64,000 nucleotides of DNA from Eubacteriaceae bacterium. Lineage in GTDB: Bacteria > Bacillota > Clostridia > Lachnospirales > Lachnospiraceae. Every line of letters starts with the position of its first letter. Within the stretch, counting starts at the first letter, position 1. The stretch is from the NCBI GenBank assembly GCA_910574895.1, contig CAJTDQ010000002.1, positions 124,001 to 188,000 of the forward strand. The letters are read 5' to 3'. The notes under the pieces were generated by a model, which worked only from the letters and a program-made list of their open reading frames with translations, was not told where the DNA came from and did not search any database. The position numbers and the translations under genes are program-made. Of the stretch, positions 27,570-35,381 are shown one piece after another.

Positions 27570-27696
27570 TTCGTCCTTTCTTTTTTATTTTTCACTCTTT
27601 TACACTTTTTATTAAGATATCTGCATTTTTTAATACAAATCCAAAAAGTACATATTTAATTCTTCCGTTCATACCTTTAGTTATATTGTAAAAGAA

Positions 27697-27741
27697 AATG
27701 ACATATTTCGCAAATATTTTTTTCGCAAAATATGTCATTAT
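27697..27741 (-). terminator. Terminator after the PTP gene
   Basis: AATGACATATTTCGC (27697-27711) pairs with the complement at 27725-27739 with one mismatch. On the minus strand TTTTCTTTT follows, about 10 bp after the phosphatase stop codon. Confidence 0.7.
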
Positions 27742-27748
27742 TTATTCA

Positions 27749-28198
27749 TTATTCAATTGTTTTTAAGAGTCCCTCACAGCCACGTACTACATCTTCATAA
27801 GTCACATCAAAATTGCCTGTATACCATGGGTCTGCAATATCTCCACTCTCCCCTGCAAACTGCAGTAATTTGTATATTTTTCCTTTCGGGTCGTTATTAT
27901 AAAACCGATTCAGATTTCGTATATTTGCAGTGTCCATTCCGATAATGTAATCAAAGTTGTCATAATCGGAAAGTTCCATATGTCTTGCACGGTGGTCTCC
28001 ACAATAAATACCCTCACGTTTTAACTTTCTTCGCGTACCATGATGAACTCCATTTCCGATTTCTTCGTAACTGGTTGCTGCAGAATCAATATAAAATTGT
28101 TCACTGATGCCTGCGGTGTCTACCATGTGCTGCAAGACATATTGAGCCATGGTAGAACGGCAAATATTTCCGTGGCAGACGAATAGTATTTTTATCAT
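27749..28198 (-). CDS. Low-molecular-weight protein tyrosine phosphatase, host of the element insertion
   Basis: The start at 28198 gives 149 residues opening MIKILFVCHGNICRS. The phosphate-binding loop C-x5-R (Cys8 to Arg14) and the general-acid Asp in DIADPWYTGNF are present, so the enzyme is expected to be active on phosphotyrosine in the cytoplasm. The first 29 bases of this gene are exactly the attachment repeat of the integrated element. The body of the gene is intact, but its promoter and ribosome site (GAAAGGAAA, 8 bases upstream) come from the element. The second copy of the start at 48924-48986 is a dead remnant. Confidence 0.93.
   Translation of the reverse strand: MIKILFVCHGNICRSTMAQYVLQHMVDTAGISEQFYIDSAATSYEEIGNGVHHGTRRKLKREGIYCGDHRARHMELSDYDNFDYIIGMDTANIRNLNRFYNNDPKGKIYKLLQFAGESGDIADPWYTGNFDVTYEDVVRGCEGLLKTIE
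28170..28198. other. Attachment site, PTP-side copy
   Basis: 29 bases from CCGTGGCAG to TTTTTATCAT, identical to the other end except at one position (C for T). It is the reverse complement of the first 29 bases of the phosphatase gene. Together with 48958-48986 it defines the crossover region. Confidence 0.8.
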
Positions 28199-28317
28199 AA
28201 TTTTGTGTTTCCTTTCATTTCCCTGCAAAGCCCGATTTTTACTAGGATTGCACCCTGTTTTGTCAGTTATTTGCTTTTGCAAAACAAGGTATTTCTTAGC
28301 ACTTATTTTAAATAAAG

Positions 28318-28340
28318 TGAGGTAAAATGTGAAGTAAAAC
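28318..28340 (+). promoter_or_regulatory. Candidate integrase arm-binding repeats, PTP-side end
   Basis: TGAGGTAAAAT (28318) and TGAAGTAAAAC (28330) lie 12 bases apart, about 120 bp inside the attachment repeat. The other end of the element has TGAAGTAAATT and TGAAGTAAACT (48874-48895) in the same orientation. Such short direct repeats inside both ends are what the N-terminal arm-binding domain of Tn916-type integrases recognises; the assignment is inference. The same sequences also form a terminator stem after int. Confidence 0.45.
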
Positions 28341-28356
28341 TTTTCATTTTACCTCA
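28318..28356 (-). terminator. Terminator after the integrase gene
   Basis: TGAGGTAAAATG (28318-28329) pairs with CATTTTACCTCA (28345-28356). On the minus strand the integrase stop at 28361 is five bases ahead of it. T-rich sequence follows. Confidence 0.6.
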
Positions 28357-28360
28357 AGAC

Positions 28361-29554
28361 TTATTTCTCACTTACCCGGCGCATTTCCTCAGCAGCTTCC
28401 TCAAATCCCAAATGAGTATATACATTTAATGTCACAGATATGTCGGAATGCCCCATGATATATTGAAGGGTCTTTGGATTCATTCTCGCCGCAGCCATTC
28501 TACTACAAAATGTATGACGACATACATGAGGTGTTACCTTTGGCATTTGTACTCTATATATCTTATTATATTTTTCACAGATATGCTGAAAATACTTCTC
28601 CCAGTGCATTGCAACCATGGGATGATTATCTTTATCAAGAAATAGAAATCCTGCATAACCATCTATCATTGGTTCTACTTTTAACTTTTTCCTATTCTTA
28701 ATTATTCTTTTAAAACACTCTGCTACTTCTTTTGTCATTGGAATCTCTCTATACCCGCTTTCTGTCTTAGGCTCAACAACTTTATATCCGACTCCAATAT
28801 ATCTTTGCAACTGATGATCTACTATAATTTTCATCTGTTTAAAGTCAATATCTTTCATTGTCAGTCCAACAAACTCTGATATTCTAAGTCCTGTATGAAA
28901 AAGAATATAAATACCATCATAATATTTTGAAAAATGTTTATCCTCTTTTACAAACTCAAGAAATTTCCTTTCGTTCTCATGACTAAGAGCTTCCCTCGTT
29001 ACACTATCATTATAAACAACTGTCATAAGTTCAAAACTAAATGGATTCTTTCTTATTAAATCATCATCAACTGCCAACTGAAACGCTGGACGTAATATTC
29101 CTCTTATAGTTCTTATCGTACTAAATCCTTTACCATTTCTTTGTAAGTCAACCATCCATTTCTTCGCATCTGACAATTTGACTTTATCAATTCTTTTCTT
29201 TCCAAAGGAATCTTTCTTTAGTAAATTAATAACGGTTCTATAACTTGCTTGGGTGGATTCTCTCACACCTGTTTTTAAGGAGACATACCTCTCGACTAAA
29301 TCTATAACTTTAAGATTTGCTCCTGCCGGAGTAATTTGATTAAAAAGGTCTGCCTGAATCTGACGTTCTTTTTCTCTTAAGCAAGGTTCTTTCTTTTTTC
29401 CTGGTATGATTCTATCATGTAATGTTAATCTCCAAGAATATACACTTCTTCTTTCACCGAAAGTATCTACATATTGATAACAATAGCGACCATCTTTTCT
29501 CTGACTTTCACCCGGTCGCAGTAATCGCCCTTTATTATCTTTTCTTTGTTCCAC
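28361..29554 (-). CDS. int: Tn916-type tyrosine integrase
   Basis: This 397-residue recombinase has all catalytic residues: Arg224 (HTGLRISEF), His343 and Arg346 (TPHVCRHTF), His369 (IMGHSDISV) and Tyr379 (NVYTHLG). Length, residue spacing and the N-terminal KGRLLRPGESQRKDGRYCYQYVD segment match Tn916 Int and its kin, including an arm-type DNA-binding N-terminus. It inserts and excises the element by recombination between short core sites, here in the phosphatase gene. The excisionase is 92 bp upstream on the same strand. It is the gene nearest to the PTP-side end. Confidence 0.95.
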   Translation of the reverse strand: MEQRKDNKGRLLRPGESQRKDGRYCYQYVDTFGERRSVYSWRLTLHDRIIPGKKKEPCLREKERQIQADLFNQITPAGANLKVIDLVERYVSLKTGVRESTQASYRTVINLLKKDSFGKKRIDKVKLSDAKKWMVDLQRNGKGFSTIRTIRGILRPAFQLAVDDDLIRKNPFSFELMTVVYNDSVTREALSHENERKFLEFVKEDKHFSKYYDGIYILFHTGLRISEFVGLTMKDIDFKQMKIIVDHQLQRYIGVGYKVVEPKTESGYREIPMTKEVAECFKRIIKNRKKLKVEPMIDGYAGFLFLDKDNHPMVAMHWEKYFQHICEKYNKIYRVQMPKVTPHVCRHTFCSRMAAARMNPKTLQYIMGHSDISVTLNVYTHLGFEEAAEEMRRVSEK

Positions 29555-29646
29555 TATAATATCTCTCCTTTCCTCAATTTTTTAGGAAAGGCTCTAATAT
29601 AGCAAATTAATCTTACCATAAAAGAGCCTTTCTTTCTATACTGTGT

Positions 29647-29856
29647 CTATACCATTGCAATCATGTCAATATATTGCTCAAACAATTTCCTTTTAATAAG
29701 AACCCTGTTTCCATTACGCAATATAAACTCTGCATCCGGTTGTTCTACAGCAATTTGCCTTAAACGCTTTTCTCCAATATGAAAATACTTTGCTGCCTCC
29801 TCGATTGTTAATGTGTATTGCTTCCAAAATGGGATTTCGTCTTTATTAAATGCCAT
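29647..29856 (-). CDS. xis: Excisionase (Tn916 Xis family)
   Basis: This 69-residue basic protein begins MAFNKDEIPFWKQYTLTIEEAA and has the helix-turn-helix KYFHIGEKRLRQIA followed by a wing with NGNRVLIKRKLFEQYI. That is the Tn916-type Xis fold, which bends DNA and directs the integrase to excision. A strong ribosome site (AAGGAGTG) precedes the start, and the gene sits directly upstream of int, the usual order. Length and position both support the call. Confidence 0.9.
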   Translation of the reverse strand: MAFNKDEIPFWKQYTLTIEEAAKYFHIGEKRLRQIAVEQPDAEFILRNGNRVLIKRKLFEQYIDMIAMV

Positions 29857-29885
29857 AATATCACTCCTTATCTTGTAATTTTTAA

Positions 29886-29985
29886 CCGCGTAACCCGCCT
29901 AATCCACCAAAAAACAATATTTATATACAAAAAGTTTTTTGGTATACTTTCTTTTTTGGCGGTTTAGGTGGGTTAGGTGGATTAA
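29886..29985. repeat. Inverted repeat with 9-bp iterons beside the primase-like gene
   Basis: On the minus strand, 29985 to 29953 reads as three 9-10 base units: TTAATCCACC, TAACCCACC and TAAACCGCC, then a run of A. A matching inverted set lies at about 29886-29913 (GGTGGATTA, GGCGGGTTA, CGCGG). Together they make a stem of roughly 26 bp with a 40-base loop. This could be the terminator of the primase-like gene or a recognition site (origin or iteron array) for it. The position, between the end of that gene and xis, fits either. Confidence 0.5.
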
Positions 29986-32024
29986 CCTATTTCCTCCATT
30001 TTTTTCTTGAGTTTTTCTTTATTAATGTATAAATACCTACATCCGTTCCCCTCTTGCCTAGGTAGCTTTCGTACATTTTCACGTTTCCCTCCTTTAGTTA
30101 TATTCCATTCTAAAACACCATGCTTTGTAAACCAATTTATGATGGTATGAGTATTAATCTGTGGCAATACCTCACAATGCCTTTTACAATAATTTTTTAA
30201 TATTTCTACCATACTTTCCGCTCGCACAAAATACATTTCATCATTTTCATATATTTCGGCTTTTCTCGGAAGATTTTCTTTATTCAAAATCAATGGAGAA
30301 ATAATTCCTTTGCGGGTGGTTTCATCTAAAGCAAAAAGTACTAACTTACTCGTATCTCTATCACTAATTCTTTGCTCCATATCTCTGATCTCACCAATTA
30401 CTATTTCACGCATTTCCGTCATAAATTTGTCACCATCAGGTTCACTCCAAAAGCATCTTTGCACTCCATATAATCTTATAATTTCTGCTGTTATCTGCAT
30501 AACTGCATACATCTCACAAAATCTTGGAAACAGAAAGTTAATTTCACGCCTCAAAAAATCAAATCTCTCAGAAACATAATTTTTTATAGTTTCAAAATTT
30601 TGACTTATCCACACAATAAAATCATACGTATGGCTCGGCAATATCGTAATGTTTTTTTGATAGAAAGTAAGTAAATCATTATCAACATCATCCTGATCTA
30701 TTTCTACCAAAAACATTCTGCTCAATGATGACTCAACGCCTGATATGAGTTCTCCTGTCATAATGCATGTTCCTTTTATTGGAAAAAACACATTTTTACC
30801 ATTAGACATAAAGTCCGTCATTCTGCTTTTCTCTACTCTGTCCCCATAAAATCGTACTAGTTGCTCCAACTTATCTTCAATCGCCTTTTGCTTAGCTTGT
30901 GTTGCTCCTGGTTTAAAGTCATCAACAATGAGTGGGGAATCTCCGTATAATCCTAATTTTTTCTCTATTCCACAACTTGTTGAAGTGAATTCTGTATCTG
31001 CAATCAATTTATCTCGATTAAAGAGTTTTGCCATTGCCACAACCATGCTGGTTTTTCGGCTATTCGTTAATCCAATTAATCCAAATATGAATTTGATTGG
31101 ATGTCCAGATAATTCGAACAACTTCGTCATTAACGATGCATGGAAAAACAAAAAAATTTCACTGCTTGCGCATTTATTCCTACAAATATTGGACATGTTT
31201 ATTGCTTTATTAAAAGTTTCTTTCTTCCCTATCTTATCCACTTCGTAATCCAAATGATATCTACTATCCGTATGAATAAGCTTTAAATTCGTTCCGATGA
31301 CTCCTTGATGAATCACATAACCATAAGACTCACCACTAATTTTTCTCCATCCACTACATGGATAAAGTATCTCAACTGGAATTCCCGTACGTTCAATTGC
31401 CTCCTGAACAATATTCATAAATTCTCTCCTTTCCTCCTTATCGCTTGGAATTGTCGCTTGTGAATGTGTCAGTCTTTTTAGCCATGCAAAATCTTTTATT
31501 TTATCTGATTGAACATTTCCACAAAACTTATTTTTATTACCATTTCGCTGAGTAACTGTTACTTCTACCGAATAACTCACATCACCCTCTTCTTCTCCAT
31601 TCGGCATATCTTTGATGTTTTTTATTATTTTTAATAATTTCAATTCAAAATTTAATTTATTAGCTTTGATACTATTATTACTAATTTTGTGGATTCTACC
31701 TTCTGCTTTTAATTTTGCCACCATTTCTGCCGTTCCTAAAAAAGCTTTGTTATCACATGGAGAAATTCCTAATGTATGATTAATTTTCCTAATTAACAAG
31801 TCATCTTCTTCATCAAATTGTTGCATCGGTCGTATCATACCTGTGTCCGAGATTTCAACTTTCATGATTCCATCGCTTTCCCTCTTTTGAACATCTTGAT
31901 TATTTTCTGTCACATCCTTTGCTTCACTGTGAATTACAAACGGTTTTATCATGCTCTTTGTTATTCCTGCCATCACATCGCCATCTTCAAATATAAATGG
32001 TTTTTGACATTGTTCTTTTTTCAT
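29982..32024 (-). CDS. Primase/helicase-like ATPase of the element (DUF927-like)
   Basis: The start at 32024 (MKKEQCQKPFIFEDGDVM) follows GGAAAGGAAG. The 680-residue protein has a helicase-like core in about residues 310-430: a Walker A variant GLIGLTNSRKTSMV (Arg in place of the usual Gly before Lys-Thr), a Walker B candidate SPLIVDDFKPG, and an arginine-rich follow-up. The layout recalls DUF927 and other superfamily-3-like helicases of phages, plasmids and integrative elements. It probably opens or replicates the excised circle. The atypical P-loop should be noted. The first 300 residues match nothing I recognise, and the last 100 look like a winged helix (INWFTKHGVLEW). Confidence 0.65.
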   Translation of the reverse strand: MKKEQCQKPFIFEDGDVMAGITKSMIKPFVIHSEAKDVTENNQDVQKRESDGIMKVEISDTGMIRPMQQFDEEDDLLIRKINHTLGISPCDNKAFLGTAEMVAKLKAEGRIHKISNNSIKANKLNFELKLLKIIKNIKDMPNGEEEGDVSYSVEVTVTQRNGNKNKFCGNVQSDKIKDFAWLKRLTHSQATIPSDKEERREFMNIVQEAIERTGIPVEILYPCSGWRKISGESYGYVIHQGVIGTNLKLIHTDSRYHLDYEVDKIGKKETFNKAINMSNICRNKCASSEIFLFFHASLMTKLFELSGHPIKFIFGLIGLTNSRKTSMVVAMAKLFNRDKLIADTEFTSTSCGIEKKLGLYGDSPLIVDDFKPGATQAKQKAIEDKLEQLVRFYGDRVEKSRMTDFMSNGKNVFFPIKGTCIMTGELISGVESSLSRMFLVEIDQDDVDNDLLTFYQKNITILPSHTYDFIVWISQNFETIKNYVSERFDFLRREINFLFPRFCEMYAVMQITAEIIRLYGVQRCFWSEPDGDKFMTEMREIVIGEIRDMEQRISDRDTSKLVLFALDETTRKGIISPLILNKENLPRKAEIYENDEMYFVRAESMVEILKNYCKRHCEVLPQINTHTIINWFTKHGVLEWNITKGGKRENVRKLPRQEGNGCRYLYINKEKLKKKMEEIG

Positions 32025-32103
32025 AAATACTTCCTTTCCGGAGCTCCTCTTCATTTTCAACGTTGTATCAAAAGCATAAATTATTTAAATTTAAAATACT
32101 ACC

Positions 32104-32135
32104 GTAAAAATGATTTTTGCAAAAATCATTTTTAC
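32104..32135. repeat. Perfect 32-bp palindrome
   Basis: GTAAAAATGATTTTT, then GC, then the exact complement (32104-32135), with no loop and no mismatch. It lies upstream of the primase-like gene and downstream of the next gene's terminator. It may be a protein-binding site or a second terminator; no partner is apparent. Confidence 0.6.
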
Positions 32136-32145
32136 ACACAGCAAA

Positions 32146-32184
32146 AAATGGCACAATATTAAGTTTCTTAATATCATGCCATTT
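32146..32184 (-). terminator. Terminator after the 416-residue gene
   Basis: AAATGGCACAATATTAAG (32146-32163) pairs with 32167-32184 with one mismatch. On the minus strand six T follow (TTTTTTGC). The gene's stop is at 32193. Confidence 0.85.
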
Positions 32185-32192
32185 GATAACAT

Positions 32193-33443
32193 TTAAATTT
32201 TATTAAAATGATTATATCTGTTAAAATTTTGATTTATTATAAGTTTTCCAATTTCCAATTCTATATCCTGTTCTTCATATAATGGTTCATTACATATTCT
32301 TTCTTTTGATAAAAATGGAAAGGCTGTCACTGCCTGCTCCCTCGTAAAATCATAAATAATTTTACTTAAAATATCATATATATTTTCTTCCTCATGATTT
32401 TTCATCAACTTGTCCACATATGGTTTTAAATTCGATTTATTATTTTGAAATTTAATAGTACCTATATATATTTTTTCTTCCAATTCCTGTATTATTCTTT
32501 CCACTTCTATTATGCTAGTATCAATTGTATATTTGCATTGTACTTCATTTAAAATTTTTTCCGTAATTTCTTTATAATATTTTGCGAATGATTCTATCTC
32601 GTCTTTTAACAAATTCAACATTTTTTGAAGCATTTGATCCATGCTAAAATTGGCCGTTCCCTGATAACATATTTTACTTTGAACTAATCTATCAATTAAT
32701 GAACATCTGCTAAAATTTCCTGGATATTTCATAATTTGGCTCAATAACTTTATCAGCATTCCCTTATTCTTTTTAATATTTTCCACATCATTCACTATCA
32801 ACTTATTATAATAATACCATGTATTTAATCCAAGTAATTTTTCTAAAATGATATAATCACTTCTATCAAAGTGTAACACCTGTGAAAAACCTTCTAGCTC
32901 CTGTACTATCTTTTTTATTTGATATTTTTCATTTCTCGTTACTGTATCATTAAAGAGATTACGAAATTTTTTTGAACTATACCAAAATCTTTGTAAATTA
33001 GCCCCCACACAGGAAATCCTAGTATTGATTCCCTCTTCTTCTATATTTTTTGTATCAAAAATTTTTGTTCCTTTATTATTTTTTCTTTTACCATTCTTAA
33101 TATTATCTTCAATAGTTTTTTCAGCACTCCGTCCTTCTGTTTTAATTTTTTCTAGTCCATTACAATAAAAATCCACTTTTTCATCTTTGACTCTAAGTAT
33201 AGATAAGTATATCTCTGAAAAAATATCAATCTGACATTCTGTAGAAAAAAATATCTCCTTCAAATAGTTTTTAGTATAATTTCCACCATAAAAACTATCA
33301 AAAAAGTATTCAAATTGAAATAATTCATTTTGATTGATAACTTCTTCTACAATTTTTTTATAATTAATTTTATTCCAATTAGGCAGTATATCTACTTTTT
33401 GAAAATTGCTCTTTTCACATTCAGCCAATATATATCTATCCAT
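32193..33443 (-). CDS. Unrecognised 416-residue protein of the element
   Basis: I do not recognise this protein. It is AT-rich, mainly helical and rich in Asn, Ile and Lys, with an N-terminal region (DILPNWNKINYKKIVEEVI) and a region with coiled-coil character around residues 290-350. No catalytic motif, signal peptide or membrane helix is visible. The start at 33443 (MDRYILAECEK) has AGAAAAGAGG upstream. It is a single gene with its own terminator, between the primase-like and DUF5688 genes. Codon use is more AT-biased than in the recombination module, which hints at a different origin. A cargo role, possibly defence, is speculation. Confidence 0.6.
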   Translation of the reverse strand: MDRYILAECEKSNFQKVDILPNWNKINYKKIVEEVINQNELFQFEYFFDSFYGGNYTKNYLKEIFFSTECQIDIFSEIYLSILRVKDEKVDFYCNGLEKIKTEGRSAEKTIEDNIKNGKRKNNKGTKIFDTKNIEEEGINTRISCVGANLQRFWYSSKKFRNLFNDTVTRNEKYQIKKIVQELEGFSQVLHFDRSDYIILEKLLGLNTWYYYNKLIVNDVENIKKNKGMLIKLLSQIMKYPGNFSRCSLIDRLVQSKICYQGTANFSMDQMLQKMLNLLKDEIESFAKYYKEITEKILNEVQCKYTIDTSIIEVERIIQELEEKIYIGTIKFQNNKSNLKPYVDKLMKNHEEENIYDILSKIIYDFTREQAVTAFPFLSKERICNEPLYEEQDIELEIGKLIINQNFNRYNHFNKI

Positions 33444-33564
33444 CTGTAAACCTCTTTTCTAACTATAGTTATTTCATCATATAATATTTTCTTGATGAAT
33501 ACAATAATATCTATTGCCAAGCACATGAAATATATTAGTGCTGCCGTACTTTAACTTTTCTATC

Positions 33565-33590
33565 GGGTGGCTCATTTTCACAAGCCACCC
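33565..33590 (-). terminator. Hairpin after the DUF5688 gene
   Basis: GGGTGGCT (33565-33572) pairs with AGCCACCC (33583-33590). It lies nine bases after the DUF5688 stop. The T run on the minus strand is weak. Confidence 0.6.
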
Positions 33591-33598
33591 AAAATTAA

Positions 33599-34552
33599 TT
33601 AAATTACAACACTTGTCTCCCCAGTCTCCCTCTCATAACGATAAACCGATTCCGACAACACCTCTGCCGGGTCTACCATCGTATCATTCACATCCAACAC
33701 CATCTCCTTCAAATCCTCTGCCTCATGTCCTTCTTCCTTTACGGGAACCAATATCACTTCATGGATGGATGACGGTATGATGTATAAATCCTTATCGAGA
33801 CACTTCGCCAGTTCCTTTACCTTATCGGAATATACAAGACTTGCTGCACCATTGATACGAAACTCGTTAGAAAGTACATACATGGAAACATCTTCCTGTG
33901 GTTCAATAAGTTCCTCTACCAGAGTTCCCATCTCTTTTGCAAACTCCCTCTCCTCATTTTTCAAAAGTATCTCTGCAAGCACCTGAGACATCGATTTTAT
34001 TTCATCCTTTACATATCTTTTCATATTCTCTAGTGCCTGTTTATGCAGTTCTTCCAGCGTCACGCCCCATGTATTCAGACTGGATTTTTTAATATTGGCG
34101 CTGCAACACTCACATTTCTGAAACTCCAGAGCGATATAGTACACACAGCTTAAATTCAGAAAAGGTGTAGACGGATGAGTTTTTAACATCTCCTGATTCT
34201 TCTCCGTATTGATTAACTTTAGGAGCACTTTATCTTTTACCCATTCCCATTTTCCTAACTCTTCCAAACCTACTTTCTCCTCCAGTCCGAGATTTCCTCT
34301 GTTCTCATAAATCTCCATGACATCTCCCACGATTTCCTCTATTTTTCTTCCTTCCTGATATTCTTCATAAGCACCGTCAATATAAATAAATGGTACTAAT
34401 TTTCTGTTCTCTTTACAGACTGCTATCCCGGTACGTCTGACACCGTTGTTTTTCATGACCTCCCTGCTCTCTATAACAGCATCTTCAATCTGTTCCCTGA
34501 CTTTCTCTACAACTTTTTGTGTAAATTCTTCTCTGTCCATCTGCTTATTCAT
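33599..34552 (-). CDS. DUF5688 family protein
   Basis: This 317-residue soluble protein reads like the DUF5688 family common in Lachnospiraceae elements: the N-terminal VVEKVREQI start, a NGVRRTGIAVCKENRK block, IYIDGAYEEYQEG, and SNEFRINGAASLVYSDKVKELA. The molecular role is not known to me. It overlaps recT by eight bases and so is the last gene of the recombination operon that runs from the DUF932 gene. It may be an auxiliary factor of recombination or replication in these elements; that is only a guess. Confidence 0.75.
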   Translation of the reverse strand: MNKQMDREEFTQKVVEKVREQIEDAVIESREVMKNNGVRRTGIAVCKENRKLVPFIYIDGAYEEYQEGRKIEEIVGDVMEIYENRGNLGLEEKVGLEELGKWEWVKDKVLLKLINTEKNQEMLKTHPSTPFLNLSCVYYIALEFQKCECCSANIKKSSLNTWGVTLEELHKQALENMKRYVKDEIKSMSQVLAEILLKNEEREFAKEMGTLVEELIEPQEDVSMYVLSNEFRINGAASLVYSDKVKELAKCLDKDLYIIPSSIHEVILVPVKEEGHEAEDLKEMVLDVNDTMVDPAEVLSESVYRYERETGETSVVI

Positions 34553-35336
34553 CTGATTCCTCCATTACGATTTCATTTGCTACTTCCCTCATATCCTCAG
34601 ATATGCTGTTCTTGATTGTCATATCTGTTGAAAGTGACCTTGCAAGGTCTGTTTTTATCGGAGCATATTTTAACGCCTGTTTTAATACGGTTTTCTTTGC
34701 CATGGCATCATAACTGGTCTTCCATGGTGAGAAATTAGAGCCAAAGGCTTTACTGTAGGTCTTTGCATATTCATCCATATTTGCCCTGCTCATAACACTG
34801 TAGGAATAACCGCCGTTGGTGGTTTTAAAGAAGCCATAAAAATACACCGGCTCTCCCCTGTTTTCTTTTGCAGGTTTGTGAACCAGTGTTCCGTTTAATC
34901 CGTAGGAAAAATCAAACTCATCATTTTCATATACGGTATGTGCCTGTATGGTCTGCATGTCTCCATTTCTGTATGCCAAATCTATCAAGCCTTTATATCC
35001 TATCTGGAACTGGCATTCCAGTTTTCCCTTGTTTTTATAAGGTATCAGGTATGCCTGTCCCAATGGGGTATTTGGCTCTAATCCCAGCTGTGCTGCATTG
35101 AGCAGTGCCGATAAAAAGCTGATTGGGGTACACTGGGTAAGTTCGGGATTGTTGCTTGTGGCACTTAATGCGATTCTTGTAAACCGTTCCGGTGTGATGA
35201 CACTGGGCAGTGCCTTTTTGATTTCCGGTGCCATTGCCTTTATCATATCCGGTATGGTCATTGCTTTCTTCTGTGGTTTCTCTGTTATTTGGCTTGCCTG
35301 CCCTGCCAGTTCTTCTTTTAAATTTATCTCTGTCAT
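34545..35336 (-). CDS. recT: RecT family single-strand annealing protein
   Basis: This 263-residue protein is RecT-like: MIKAMAPEIKKALPSVITPERF near residue 30, then CTPISFLSALLNAAQLGLEPNTPLG, ECQFQIGYKGLIDLAYRNG, and the late WKTSYDAMAKKTVLKQALKY. The protein binds single strands exposed by a nuclease and anneals them to a homologue. It works with the YqaJ nuclease, encoded just upstream with 45 bp between. Both are typical of phages and phage-derived elements. The end overlaps DUF5688. Confidence 0.93.
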   Translation of the reverse strand: MTEINLKEELAGQASQITEKPQKKAMTIPDMIKAMAPEIKKALPSVITPERFTRIALSATSNNPELTQCTPISFLSALLNAAQLGLEPNTPLGQAYLIPYKNKGKLECQFQIGYKGLIDLAYRNGDMQTIQAHTVYENDEFDFSYGLNGTLVHKPAKENRGEPVYFYGFFKTTNGGYSYSVMSRANMDEYAKTYSKAFGSNFSPWKTSYDAMAKKTVLKQALKYAPIKTDLARSLSTDMTIKNSISEDMREVANEIVMEESDE

Positions 35337-35381
35337 TTTTTCCTCCGTTTCTGTGTTTTAACTTTGATTGTGTATTATTTT

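Noticed and set aside
27203-27595. A 130-codon minus-strand frame over the nhaC start
   Set aside because: It overlaps the well-supported nhaC in another frame and has no family resemblance.
28199-28282. Longer phosphatase starting at 28282
   Set aside because: This part is element DNA beyond the attachment repeat and has no family sequence; start at 28198 fits.
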